Below, piece by piece: positions 15,784 to 24,259 of a stretch of 34,002 bases of DNA. The stretch is taken from the NCBI GenBank assembly GCA_027483245.1, contig JAIXVB010000645.1:1-34002 (forward strand), read 5' to 3'. The stretch comes from Verrucomicrobiaceae bacterium (lineage in GTDB: Bacteria; Verrucomicrobiota; Verrucomicrobiia; Verrucomicrobiales; Verrucomicrobiaceae). Below the pieces are notes generated by a model. It had not been told where the DNA came from. It made no database searches and saw only the letters and a program-made list of their open reading frames with translations. The position numbers and the translations under genes were made by a program. Numbering within the stretch: the first letter of the stretch is position 1; every line of letters begins with the position of its first letter.

Positions 15784-16587
15784 CTATTGAACAAATTCTC
15801 CAGAAAGTTTTTGGGCAAGATCAGCCATTCGCTGAACATCTGGCTTCGCGATGGTTCCATCCAAGGGGATATTGACGATGGAATAGATATCCCCCAGGGC
15901 AGAAGAAAGCTTGGCCACTCGTGCATTTTGCTGAGTCGCCGTCGGCAGGGCCTGCATTTCCTTGCTCATTGCTTTGACGAGCATGGGCTCGCGCAGGTAG
16001 TTAGAAAGTTCAGGTGTGTAACGTTGATTGATCACATGAGCTGCGTAATGCGCTCCCTGAAGCCAACCCGAAGCGATGATCAAAGTGCGGCGTTTCTCGT
16101 TTCCTTTTTCACTCAGTGACTGGAGGATGTCCACCTGGAGGCAACCCATTTCCCAAAACACCAAGAGCCACTGCCCTTTATTCGCCAATGCTCGGGTCTT
16201 TTTAGCGCGCTCGAGTTGGCTCTCAGCGACCTTCAATTTCTTAGCCAGCGCTTCGATGTCACTCGCGCATTCGTTCAGAGCATTCGCATCCTGGGCCTTC
16301 ACCGCCATGATGCCATCCGCGATTCTCACGCCGAGGGCAAGGCAGACATCGGTTTCTGCGGTCAGGCTCTTGAGGTCAGCATTGCTGGCCACTTCGCGAT
16401 AGACGTCTCCCCACTTCACACCCTTGCTACCCAGGGCTGCGTCAAGGCCCAAAAACTTATCCATGGGGCTGGGTAAACCGAGCTCTGAATCCTGCGCTTG
16501 GGAAATGTCGAAGGCAGCTTTTTGCTCCTGCGCAGGTAAGGACAAGGAGATAAAAATCAGGGCGATGACTGGGAGGATTCTTTCCAT
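15784..16587 (-). CDS. Exported helical protein, unknown function
   Basis: The product is 267 residues with a short signal peptide (about 1-19, cleavage near LPAQEQ). The rest is predicted to be mainly helical, with a charged amphipathic segment (ASDIEALAKKLKVAESQLERAK) and a Trp-rich patch (GQWLLVFWEMGCLQ). No catalytic motif stands out. It is the first gene of the minus-strand run of three exported proteins and is divergent from the lipoprotein gene at 16692, with a 104-bp shared upstream region. I do not recognise the family. Confidence 0.75.
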   Translation of the reverse strand: MERILPVIALIFISLSLPAQEQKAAFDISQAQDSELGLPSPMDKFLGLDAALGSKGVKWGDVYREVASNADLKSLTAETDVCLALGVRIADGIMAVKAQDANALNECASDIEALAKKLKVAESQLERAKKTRALANKGQWLLVFWEMGCLQVDILQSLSEKGNEKRRTLIIASGWLQGAHYAAHVINQRYTPELSNYLREPMLVKAMSKEMQALPTATQQNARVAKLSSALGDIYSIVNIPLDGTIAKPDVQRMADLAQKLSGEFVQ

Positions 16588-16621
16588 GACAAGATGCGGT
16601 TCTGATTTACTTTCGCCAGTT

Positions 16622-16662
16622 TGTAGGGTTCACGAAACTGTCTTCAAAGCTAACGCCCTACA
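16622..16662. promoter_or_regulatory. Inverted repeat in a divergent intergenic region
   Basis: TGTAGGG (16622-16628) is the exact reverse complement of CCCTACA (16656-16662), and flanking TT and AA could extend the stem past a small bulge. It lies in the 104-bp gap between two divergent genes, ending 29 bp before the lipoprotein start. It could be an operator, an attenuator-like leader or a dispersed repeat. Confidence 0.3.
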
Positions 16663-16691
16663 GCCCTGAATGGTCAAGCCAGATTCTCACC

Positions 16692-17651
16692 ATGAAAGCA
16701 AAAACATCTTCACCCAACGCACAGGCGGGCAGACGCTTGTGTAGTCTTTTATTGGCTGTCTGTTGTCTCCTGCCCAGTTGTCTCGAAGAGGAGGGTCAGG
16801 TGCGTGAACTGCGCCAACTGAGAGAAAAACTGGTTTTGGCTGAAAAGAAAGCGGCCGAGTTGGCTGAGGCCGCCGCAGAAGCCCAAAACCAAGCCCCTGC
16901 CGCCCCCAGTGTTCCTGTCTCCGATGATTCTGGGACAGCGGCTTTGAAGAGGCAGTTGAGCGAGCTGGAATCCAAACATGAGGCTCTGCAGAAGGAACTG
17001 CAAGCGGCCAAGTCAATGGCCAGTGCGGCAAACGAAACGAGCTCGAAACCCGCCGATGCCGGTCAGTTCAAAGACTTTGTCAAAGGCATCGAACGAGACT
17101 TGATGGAACAAGCCAGCACCCTTCAACAGCAGCTTCAAGAAGCGGCCCCCACCGTGGCCATTGAGGGCATCACGGTGAAACGAATTGCCTCCGGTTTCAG
17201 TTCTGAGATCGTGTTCAATGTGGCCGATGGCAGTGGCCAAACACGGCCCTACGCTTTCCCTGTTCAAGCCATGCTCGATGGCAAATGGCGCGTGCCCAGC
17301 GTGGCGGATGTGCAGCGCAATTTGGCTTCGGCAACCCAGGCAGCGCCTGTGCGGCCAGCGGCCCCAGCCTACGCTCAAGCTCCTTCCCCAGCACCCACAC
17401 CTGCCGTGCCACAGGCAGCTCCAGCACCGGCTTCACCGATGAGTGCGCAAGAAACGGTCACGATCCGCTGGGATTCGGCCAATCCAAACGCGGCACGTCC
17501 CGCAGCACCGCAAGCGACGCAGACCACTGCAGCCGTCCCCCCACCTGCGCCAGCTCCGACGCGGCCCGCACAACCGACAGCCCCTGCTGCGCCACGTGTT
17601 CCTGCTCCGGTGATGCCCGTAACCCAGGATGTGCAGATCCGCTTCGAATAA
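16692..17651 (+). CDS. Coiled-coil lipoprotein with Pro/Ala-rich tail
   Basis: The product is 319 residues. The signal ends in the lipobox LPSC (Cys30). The mature chain starts with a charged coiled coil (about 34-65) and a second helical stretch (about 80-110), then a small folded region (about 140-200, VAIEGITVKRIASGFSSEIVF). The last 115 residues are Pro/Ala-rich and low in complexity, with two similar strand motifs, ETVTIRW and the terminal QDVQIRFE. The layout suggests an anchor, a spacer and a short partner-binding tail. The next gene starts 9 bp downstream, so this is the first gene of an operon with the pseudokinase/FHA protein. The function is unknown. Confidence 0.8.
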   Translation: MKAKTSSPNAQAGRRLCSLLLAVCCLLPSCLEEEGQVRELRQLREKLVLAEKKAAELAEAAAEAQNQAPAAPSVPVSDDSGTAALKRQLSELESKHEALQKELQAAKSMASAANETSSKPADAGQFKDFVKGIERDLMEQASTLQQQLQEAAPTVAIEGITVKRIASGFSSEIVFNVADGSGQTRPYAFPVQAMLDGKWRVPSVADVQRNLASATQAAPVRPAAPAYAQAPSPAPTPAVPQAAPAPASPMSAQETVTIRWDSANPNAARPAAPQATQTTAAVPPPAPAPTRPAQPTAPAAPRVPAPVMPVTQDVQIRFE

Positions 17652-17660
17652 GGCCGAGAC

Positions 17661-20117
17661 ATGTCACATCTCTCGCGTTTAGAGCAGGAACTAACACGAC
17701 GGTTCGTTTTGCAAAGTCGTGTTCAAGCTCCTTCCGGGCTGCACCGCCGTTTTCTGGGCAAGTTTGCCGGACAGCCGCAGTCGAACCCTGTCATCATCAC
17801 CTGTGCCACTTACCCGGCGCTGCCTGATGAGTCGGTGGAATTGCAAACGCGGCTGGCCAAACGGATGCAGGCACCAAAGTCTCCCACACTGACAACGGTG
17901 CGTGATTTTCAATTCGATCCCGAATTTCACTGGATGGCGGCGGAGATGCCTTCGGACAGAGACTTGCGCGACATCCTGCGTGTGCAGCAAAGGCTCAATG
18001 TGGAGGACGTCGGTTGGCTGATGGGCGCTCTGAGTGAGGCGCTGCAAAGTGCGGTCGAACAAGGCTGGCCACGCCTGTCTTTGGATGCCTCGCAAGTCTT
18101 TCTCGAACTGGAGGAACGACGCGCCAAGCTGCACATACCTGACATGCCTTTGTTTGGGTTCTCGACCCTGACCATCACGGACACCCTACACACGATGGCC
18201 TTCAATCCGGCAGCCTTTGCCAACCAAGAGGTGCAGGTGCCGGATTCCACACGGGATTATGTGACCCCTCTGGCCGCCCTCTGCTGCGAGGCCCTGGGTG
18301 CAGCGGCTCCTTCGGGTGGCGGTCAAAATGAGCGCTTCCGTGCCATCCCGGTTCTGACCACGCATCAAAACACGCTCTTGCGCACCGCTCTTGCCGGAGC
18401 ACAGCGACACGGCTTTGATCACGTCGATGATTTTGTGGCTCAATTCCTCAGCGCTGGCGAGGCCCCAGGCACCCATCACACACACCCGACTCACCGACCG
18501 ACGGCTACCGCGAGCACCGCGTCCACCCCACCGGCTACCGCAGCTCCGGTGGCCCAATCAACCATCACTCCACCGCCGCCACCGACGGCTCCCCTTTCAC
18601 GCTGGGAGGCCTTACCCATGGGTTACCAGCTCATTCGTGAACTGCGCACGGCGGAAAATTGGCGTCTTTGCAAAGCCAAGCATCATGCGCAGGGCGAGGT
18701 CCTGATCACGACCTTCGATGTCTCCACGGAATTGGCGGAGTCTCAGCGGCGTTTGGCGGGTATCCTTCAGTCACTTCAGCAGACTGCGAATACGACCCTG
18801 ATTCGCCCTCTGGAAATGCTTGGAGACAGCCGAAGCCTGCATGTCGTCCGCACTCAACCGCCAGGTCGCACACTTTTAGATGTGTTGCGTGAACATCGCA
18901 GTTTTAGCCGACCCGCGACCGCTCGCTTACTGGCGGCGATTCATTCGGCCTATGAGGCCTTATGGGCCTGCGTGCCAGGCCGCCCGATGGCCACTTCTCT
19001 GGATCAATTCTGGCTTCCAAATGAAGGCGGCGATTCAGAGAATAAAAATCTGCTGCTCCTTGATGTGTCACAGCTGGTTGTGGAGTCCTTTGCTGACCTC
19101 ACCGCAGCGAACTCCTATCCGGTCAATCATTTCGCGCGGCTCACCCTTTCGCTTTTGGGGCAAGATGGCGGCACCCTCACAGGCGCGGGCCCTTCTCGAT
19201 TCACTCCCGTGCCAGAGCTGAGTTCGGAGGTGAATGGTGTGCTCCGGCGCGCGCTCATGCCTGACCCGACGGGTGAACTCACCCTGCCCTGGCTTCTCTC
19301 TCAGGTGACGGCGGCACTCGCAGGTCACACCGCTGTCGCCCATGCCAGCCGTCAAGTGATGCAGGTGCCTGAAGCCATGCGCGATCTGCCCCTGAAGCCT
19401 GCCAAGCGCATTCGGCTCCAACCCAAGTCGGCAGATCGCCCCATCATCGCCCTCATTGCAGATGACACCTTTTGGTTAGGCCGAGTCGGCACACACAGCG
19501 ATTTTGTGGCTCAATTTCGCCCGCGCAGCCCGGTGAATGACAACCGCACCAAATGCATCAGCCGCACTCAAATGCGCGCTTACTTGCACAATGGCCAGGT
19601 GCAGCTCGAGGAAAAAAGCAGCACCAATCCCTCCCACTCCGGTGGGCGAAGATTAGCCGAGACCGAGGTGGTGCAGCTGCCCATCACCATCGTTCTTGCG
19701 GGTGAATATCCCATCGAGATCCGTGCCCTGAAATCCGCTTACGCTCCCCCTGGACCTGCGGTCGTCGGCTGGGCCGCCCCCAGTCAGCGACCTCTGCGAC
19801 GCGGAGCCTGTTCGTTTCAAGCCCTGGAACGTGGGGTGCTGCCCTTTGAAGCGGCCTGGATTTTTACCGATGCCAGCCTGATTTCAGATGTGAATGGGCA
19901 GCTGATTTTTGACGATTATTCTCCCAAGAACAGCGCGGCCAGATTCCATCACCATGCCGATGTTTTCTGGGTCGAGGCCACCTCAGTCTCCCGCATCATC
20001 CTCAATGGACAGCCCCTCAAAGAAGGTGAAGTCGCGCCGATTGGCGATGGTGACGAGCTGCGACTCGCGGAGGAAGTATATATCGTCACCGCCTGCGCCA
20101 TTGAGGCGGCCAGTTGA
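17661..20117 (+). CDS. Cytoplasmic twin pseudokinase-like and FHA domain protein
   Basis: The product is 818 residues, with no signal or membrane segment. Two regions (about 40-265 and 318-560) follow the hydrophobic rhythm of a protein-kinase fold (RDFQFDPEFHWMAAEMP; GYQLIRELRTAENWRLCKA, then IRPLEMLG and GRTLLDVLREHRSFS) but lack the glycine loop, HRD and DFG residues. I read them as degenerate kinases. A Pro/Thr/Ala linker (about 268-312) joins them. An FHA domain (about 595-690) shows LGRVG and ISRTQ around Ser634-Arg635, with Gln637 where SRxH has His. Residues 715-810 form another beta-rich domain, possibly FHA-like (SVSRIILNGQPLKEGE, IGDGDELRL). It could be a phospho-dependent scaffold. 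It is packed between the lipoprotein and anchored-protein genes (gaps of 9 and 12 bp). The kinase-fold assignment is inference from pattern only. Confidence 0.75.
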   Translation: MSHLSRLEQELTRRFVLQSRVQAPSGLHRRFLGKFAGQPQSNPVIITCATYPALPDESVELQTRLAKRMQAPKSPTLTTVRDFQFDPEFHWMAAEMPSDRDLRDILRVQQRLNVEDVGWLMGALSEALQSAVEQGWPRLSLDASQVFLELEERRAKLHIPDMPLFGFSTLTITDTLHTMAFNPAAFANQEVQVPDSTRDYVTPLAALCCEALGAAAPSGGGQNERFRAIPVLTTHQNTLLRTALAGAQRHGFDHVDDFVAQFLSAGEAPGTHHTHPTHRPTATASTASTPPATAAPVAQSTITPPPPPTAPLSRWEALPMGYQLIRELRTAENWRLCKAKHHAQGEVLITTFDVSTELAESQRRLAGILQSLQQTANTTLIRPLEMLGDSRSLHVVRTQPPGRTLLDVLREHRSFSRPATARLLAAIHSAYEALWACVPGRPMATSLDQFWLPNEGGDSENKNLLLLDVSQLVVESFADLTAANSYPVNHFARLTLSLLGQDGGTLTGAGPSRFTPVPELSSEVNGVLRRALMPDPTGELTLPWLLSQVTAALAGHTAVAHASRQVMQVPEAMRDLPLKPAKRIRLQPKSADRPIIALIADDTFWLGRVGTHSDFVAQFRPRSPVNDNRTKCISRTQMRAYLHNGQVQLEEKSSTNPSHSGGRRLAETEVVQLPITIVLAGEYPIEIRALKSAYAPPGPAVVGWAAPSQRPLRRGACSFQALERGVLPFEAAWIFTDASLISDVNGQLIFDDYSPKNSAARFHHHADVFWVEATSVSRIILNGQPLKEGEVAPIGDGDELRLAEEVYIVTACAIEAAS

Positions 20118-20129
20118 TCCTCTCTCCTG

Positions 20130-21035
20130 ATGAAATCGTTCTTTTTCACACTTCTCATTCTTGGCTCTGCCTTTGTCGCCTACGACTACTTCCTCGCAGC
20201 ACCGTGGGAACGTGTCATCTTTAAAAAAGGGCCTCCGCCCGCGACGGCGAAACCCAAATCAACGATCCCCGACCACGTGATCGAAGACGACGGGCCTCCC
20301 GTGCCCAAGTCAAAACCCGTGGCAACGACGACCTACACGCCGACGATCCCCGCGCTTCCATCCGAGGCGTTCGTGCCGCCAACCATCCCTTCTGTCGAGG
20401 CCCTCACTCAAAATTGGACCGTCATCCCACCCCAGGCTTTTCCACGTTCAGTCACGCTGAAAAAGGATTTGCTGATCAAGATGAGCGTCGGTGCTTCCAC
20501 GCTCAAAGCCGGCGCAACAGCCTTCGCCCTGAGCTCCCAGGGCCCATTGCTCACACTCGCCCCGACCGAAACCTCGGCCGCTCGTGGCACCCTGGCAGTG
20601 ACTGACACTGATTTCCCTGAGCAAATCCAAGCCACCTATGCCAAATGGAAGGTTGATCAAATTGAGCGCGCCAAAGCCGCCTGGACCGCACGGAAGACGA
20701 TCAAAACAGGTACCGCCATCGACAAAAGCACCGTCTCCAATGGACAAGGCATCAACTTCACGGCCGAAGGTAAACCGGTCCAGAATGCCAATGGCAGCTA
20801 CAACCTGCTGCTCGCCGTCATCTCTGCCGGTCACATCAGCGATGTGGACCCCAATAAAGTCGTCCACTGGAGCGAGCCCAGCCTGCAAACCATCGACGAA
20901 AAACCCACCTGGGTGATCGATGTGCGTTATCTCGCGAGAACGATCTTTGGGCCGATGGAGGTGGATAGCCACGCTCATGTCCGCGAGGGCCGACTTGTGC
21001 GTTGGGTCTATGATTCGGGTGAACCTTTGCCTTGA
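20130..21035 (+). CDS. Membrane-anchored periplasmic protein, unknown function
   Basis: The product is 301 residues. One N-terminal hydrophobic helix (about 3-22) is followed by a Lys/Pro-rich linker (about 30-95) and a folded domain (about 100-301). That domain includes PRSVTLKKDLLIKMSVG, a strand-rich part, an amphipathic helix (ATYAKWKVDQIERAKAAW) and a C-terminal beta region (TWVIDVRYLARTIFG). The helix may be an uncleaved signal anchor. It starts 12 bp after the pseudokinase/FHA gene and is very probably in the same operon, so it may be the membrane-side partner of that scaffold. I do not recognise a named family. Confidence 0.75.
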   Translation: MKSFFFTLLILGSAFVAYDYFLAAPWERVIFKKGPPPATAKPKSTIPDHVIEDDGPPVPKSKPVATTTYTPTIPALPSEAFVPPTIPSVEALTQNWTVIPPQAFPRSVTLKKDLLIKMSVGASTLKAGATAFALSSQGPLLTLAPTETSAARGTLAVTDTDFPEQIQATYAKWKVDQIERAKAAWTARKTIKTGTAIDKSTVSNGQGINFTAEGKPVQNANGSYNLLLAVISAGHISDVDPNKVVHWSEPSLQTIDEKPTWVIDVRYLARTIFGPMEVDSHAHVREGRLVRWVYDSGEPLP

Positions 21036-21088
21036 GATTCACTTCGAGGCTTGTCTCTGTCTCAGAGCCGGGCACTCTCAGGGCTCGC

Positions 21089-21991
21089 ATGTCCGCCGCG
21101 CCCATTCAGTTTTACAATCGACTCACTCAATCTCTGGAAACCGAAGCCGTTTATGGCGAAGGTCCTCTCCGTTTTGTGTATGAGAACCCCGTGGGCAAGC
21201 TCGCCCTCGAAGTGCTGGTGAAACGCGCGCTGTTTTCTCAATGGTATGGTGCCCGCATGGACACCCCCGCTAGCGCTGAGAAAATCCTGCCCTTCCTCGC
21301 CGAGTTCGGTGTCGATGCCACTGAGTTCGCAGAGCCCGTGGAGAGTTATCAGAGCTTCAATGACTTCTTCTATCGCAAACTCAAACCCTCCGCACGGCCC
21401 ATCGTGGCTGCGCCCGACGCCATCGCCCTGCCCGCGGATGGACGTCATTATGTGATTCCCGATGTCTCCGAATGTCGCGACTTTTTCATCAAAGGCGTGC
21501 GCTTTGATCTGCCTGCGCTGCTAGGGGATAACACCCTGGCGGAGTCGTATGCACGGGGCTCTCTGCTCATCTCGCGCCTTTGCCCCACGGACTATCATCG
21601 CTTTCATTTCCCCTGTGATGGCACCCATGATACACCGCGTGAGATTCATGGCCCGCTGTATTCCGTGAGCCCCATCGCCCTCATGCGCCGCCCCAGCATT
21701 TTGTGGGAAAACAAACGCTGCATCACCCAGCTGCAAACGCCAACCTTGGGAAAGGTCCTGCTGCTCGAAGTCGGAGCCACCTGCGTCGGTTCCATCGTTC
21801 ACACCTCATCCCCTCAGCGACCAGTGCGAAAGGGCGATGAAAAAGGTTATTTCCGCTTCGGCGGTTCTTGCTTCATCACCCTCTTCGAACCAGGCCGGAT
21901 GCGCTTTGCCGAGGATTTGCTGGAAAACAGCGCTTCGGGCCGTGAAGTCTATGCACGGATGGGCGATGTCGCAGGCTGGTCCACACACTAA
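21089..21991 (+). CDS. psd: Phosphatidylserine decarboxylase proenzyme
   Basis: This pyruvoyl enzyme makes phosphatidylethanolamine from phosphatidylserine at the inner membrane. The 300-residue product has the family core: FNDFFYRKLKPSARP, LPADGR (Asp of the self-cleavage triad), YHRFHFP (His) and FRFGGSC, where Gly259-Ser260 is the expected self-cleavage site. This yields a beta chain of 259 residues and an alpha chain of 41. Most family members have GGST or LGST here, so the Cys after the Ser is unusual. ATG 21089 is chosen over a TTG at 21032 that overlaps the previous stop, because the family region begins at IQFYNRLTQSLETE. RecQ follows after 18 bp. No phosphatidylserine synthase gene is in the window. 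Confidence 0.95.
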   Translation: MSAAPIQFYNRLTQSLETEAVYGEGPLRFVYENPVGKLALEVLVKRALFSQWYGARMDTPASAEKILPFLAEFGVDATEFAEPVESYQSFNDFFYRKLKPSARPIVAAPDAIALPADGRHYVIPDVSECRDFFIKGVRFDLPALLGDNTLAESYARGSLLISRLCPTDYHRFHFPCDGTHDTPREIHGPLYSVSPIALMRRPSILWENKRCITQLQTPTLGKVLLLEVGATCVGSIVHTSSPQRPVRKGDEKGYFRFGGSCFITLFEPGRMRFAEDLLENSASGREVYARMGDVAGWSTH

Positions 21992-22009
21992 CTTCGCTTC
22001 TTCACTCCC

Positions 22010-24169
22010 TTGTCCGATACCGACACCATCGCCACTCACACACCGATCCACGATGCCCGTGAAGCATTGCGGAAATACTTTGGTTTTCGCGAGTTCTTGG
22101 ACGGTCAGGAAACGGTCATGGCCAACATTCTGAGTGGGCGAGACACGTTGGTCATCATGCCCACGGGCGGCGGTAAGTCGCTGTGTTATCAACTCCCGGC
22201 CATGGTGATGGAAGGTGTCACCCTCGTGGTCAGCCCCTTGATCGCCCTGATGAAAGATCAGGTCGATGCCTTGGAGCGACGCGGCATTCCCGCCACGGTG
22301 ATCAATAGCACGCTGTCTCTCTCCGAGCAGACACAGCGAATCGATGCCCTGCGTCGCGGCGAATATAAGCTGGTCTATGTCGCTCCTGAGCGCTTTCGCA
22401 GCCGCATGTTTGTGAACACGATGCGCCAAGTCGAGATCGCCCTCTTTGCCGTTGATGAGGCTCACTGTTTGTCGCAATGGGGTCATGATTTCAGGCCCGA
22501 TTATTTTCGGTTAGGCGAGGCCTTGGAACAACTTGGCAGACCGCAGGTCGTCGCACTCACCGCCACCGCGACCCCGGAGGTGCGTGATGACATCGCCCGT
22601 GTCTTGGACCTGCGGGATCCCTTCATCACGATCCGTGGCTTTCAGCGCCCCAACCTCAGCCTTAACGTCACACACACCAAAAAAGCCGACGAGAAGTATC
22701 AGCGTCTCAAGAAGATCATCGAAGACTACAAAACGGGGATCATCTACTGCTCCACCCGCAAGCGAGTCGAAGAAGTCGGCGACACTTTGCGTGAGCTAGG
22801 AGTGAAGGCCATCCAGTATCACGGCGGGCTGGATGACAAAGAGCGTGAGGATCGGCAAAACAAATTCATCTCCAAAAAACACGATGTCGCGGTCGCTACG
22901 AATGCCTTTGGCATGGGCATCGACCGCTCTGATGTGCGCTTCGTTGTCCACTATGACATCCCGGGCAGTGTCGAGGCGTATTATCAAGAAGCTGGGCGCG
23001 CCGGGCGTGATGGTGAGCCCTCCTGGTGCGAGTTGTTCTTTAACTTCGCTGACACCAAGACCCAGGATTTCTTCATTGAGGGCAACAACCCGACGGTCGA
23101 GACCATTCAAAGCATTTATCAAACCCTGCAAAACTGCTCGAACAGTCAGCATGAAGTGGAACTGAGCATTGATGACCTCACTGAAAAAGCCGGGGTCAAA
23201 AACAGCATGTCAGTCGGTTCTGCCCTCAGCCATCTCTCACGGATCGGTTACATCGAGCGCTTTGACATCCCAGGCAAACGCATCCGCGGCACGCGACTGC
23301 TGCAGCCGGAGGTTTTGACGCGAAGCCTCAAACTCGACACCACCGCCATGCGGGAAAAAGATCGTCGAGATCGCAGCAAGCTGAAGTCGATGATCGACCT
23401 TTGTTACGATGAGCAGCGTTGTCGGCAACAGCAGATCCTAGCCTACTTTGGCGAGACCGAGAGCCAGCCCTGCGGCACCTGCGACATCTGCCGCCGCAGT
23501 GGGGTTCAGGTCGTTCGTGAAGGCACTGCCTCAGAGGTCACGCTGCTCCGCCAGGCCCTCAGCGGCATCGCCCGTATGTCAACCAAACGCGCGGATGGCA
23601 GTTGGGAAGGTCGGTTTGGCAAAGGGCGGATCATTCAAATGCTCGTCGGCAGCAAATCCAAGGAGATCGTCGATGCGGGGCTCGACCAACTCAGCACCTA
23701 CGGTTTGCTGAAACACCTCGGCACGAATGCCTTGCACCCCTTGTTTGCAGAGATGGAAAAGCAGGGCCTGATCGAAACCAGCACCGGGGACTACCCCATT
23801 GTTTCGATCACGGTGAAAGGTGCCCAAGTCATGAAGACGGGAGCCAATGTGCGCATGATGTGGCCTGACACCTCGCCCAAAATGGAGCAACCGCTCAAAC
23901 CTGGTGCCCAGCTCACCGCAGCGGAGGTTTCGACACGTGAGCTTGGTTTCGACGATGCCTTGTTTGAAAAACTCAAGCGTCATCGCGGCGTGCTCGCCAT
24001 GGCAGAAGGAGTCCCGGCGTATCTCATCTTCAGCAATCAGACGCTGGAGTTTCTCACTCGACTGAAACCCACCAGCGTCGAAGCGGGTTTAAAAATCCGA
24101 GGTGTCGGGGAAAAGAAAGCTCGGCAGTATCTCCCCGAGTTCATTCAAGTGATCAAAAAGCACGGTTAG
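22010..24169 (+). CDS. recQ: ATP-dependent DNA helicase RecQ
   Basis: RecQ is a 3'-5' DNA helicase of recombination and replication-fork repair. The 719-residue product has Walker A MPTGGGKS (Lys56), [15 protein letters not shown] and the helicase C-terminal motif [11 protein letters not shown] zinc site follows with Cys471, Cys488, Cys491 and Cys494, spaced as in E. coli RecQ, then a winged-helix (RQC) domain and a C-terminal HRDC domain (about 645-719). Compared with E. coli, about 90 extra residues lie between the helicase core and the zinc site; part of this ([20 protein letters not shown]) reads like a winged helix. The TTG start at 22010 is the only reasonable one, as the next Met lies inside the helicase core. 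It is close to psd (18 bp) and probably co-transcribed with it. Confidence 0.96.
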   Translation: MSDTDTIATHTPIHDAREALRKYFGFREFLDGQETVMANILSGRDTLVIMPTGGGKSLCYQLPAMVMEGVTLVVSPLIALMKDQVDALERRGIPATVINSTLSLSEQTQRIDALRRGEYKLVYVAPERFRSRMFVNTMRQVEIALFAVDEAHCLSQWGHDFRPDYFRLGEALEQLGRPQVVALTATATPEVRDDIARVLDLRDPFITIRGFQRPNLSLNVTHTKKADEKYQRLKKIIEDYKTGIIYCSTRKRVEEVGDTLRELGVKAIQYHGGLDDKEREDRQNKFISKKHDVAVATNAFGMGIDRSDVRFVVHYDIPGSVEAYYQEAGRAGRDGEPSWCELFFNFADTKTQDFFIEGNNPTVETIQSIYQTLQNCSNSQHEVELSIDDLTEKAGVKNSMSVGSALSHLSRIGYIERFDIPGKRIRGTRLLQPEVLTRSLKLDTTAMREKDRRDRSKLKSMIDLCYDEQRCRQQQILAYFGETESQPCGTCDICRRSGVQVVREGTASEVTLLRQALSGIARMSTKRADGSWEGRFGKGRIIQMLVGSKSKEIVDAGLDQLSTYGLLKHLGTNALHPLFAEMEKQGLIETSTGDYPIVSITVKGAQVMKTGANVRMMWPDTSPKMEQPLKPGAQLTAAEVSTRELGFDDALFEKLKRHRGVLAMAEGVPAYLIFSNQTLEFLTRLKPTSVEAGLKIRGVGEKKARQYLPEFIQVIKKHG

Positions 24170-24179
24170 AATCCTGACC

Positions 24180-24214
24180 AAAAAAAGCCTCACTCCATTT
24201 CGGGAGTGAGGCTT
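24180..24214 (-). terminator. Intrinsic terminator of the repeat-protein gene
   Basis: A 12-bp perfect stem (24185-24196 with 24203-24214; 6-base loop) is followed on the minus strand by seven T (seven A on plus, 24180-24186). It lies 45 bp past the stop of the minus-strand gene and 10 bp after the recQ stop, so it may also hinder recQ transcripts. A second small hairpin (ACCTAAC 24230-24236 with GTTAGGT 24242-24248) lies between it and the stop. Confidence 0.9.
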
Positions 24215-24259
24215 GAAGTAACCTCCGTGACCTAACGCGAAGTTAGGTTCGGCTTGCGT

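Noticed and set aside
21032-21088. TTG start of phosphatidylserine decarboxylase overlapping the previous stop
   Set aside because: The extra 19 residues do not resemble the family, and ATG 21089 gives the usual length.
24230-24248. Small hairpin ACCTAAC/GTTAGGT as a second terminator
   Set aside because: The stem is AT-rich and short with no T-tract on either strand. The strong terminator lies just beyond it.
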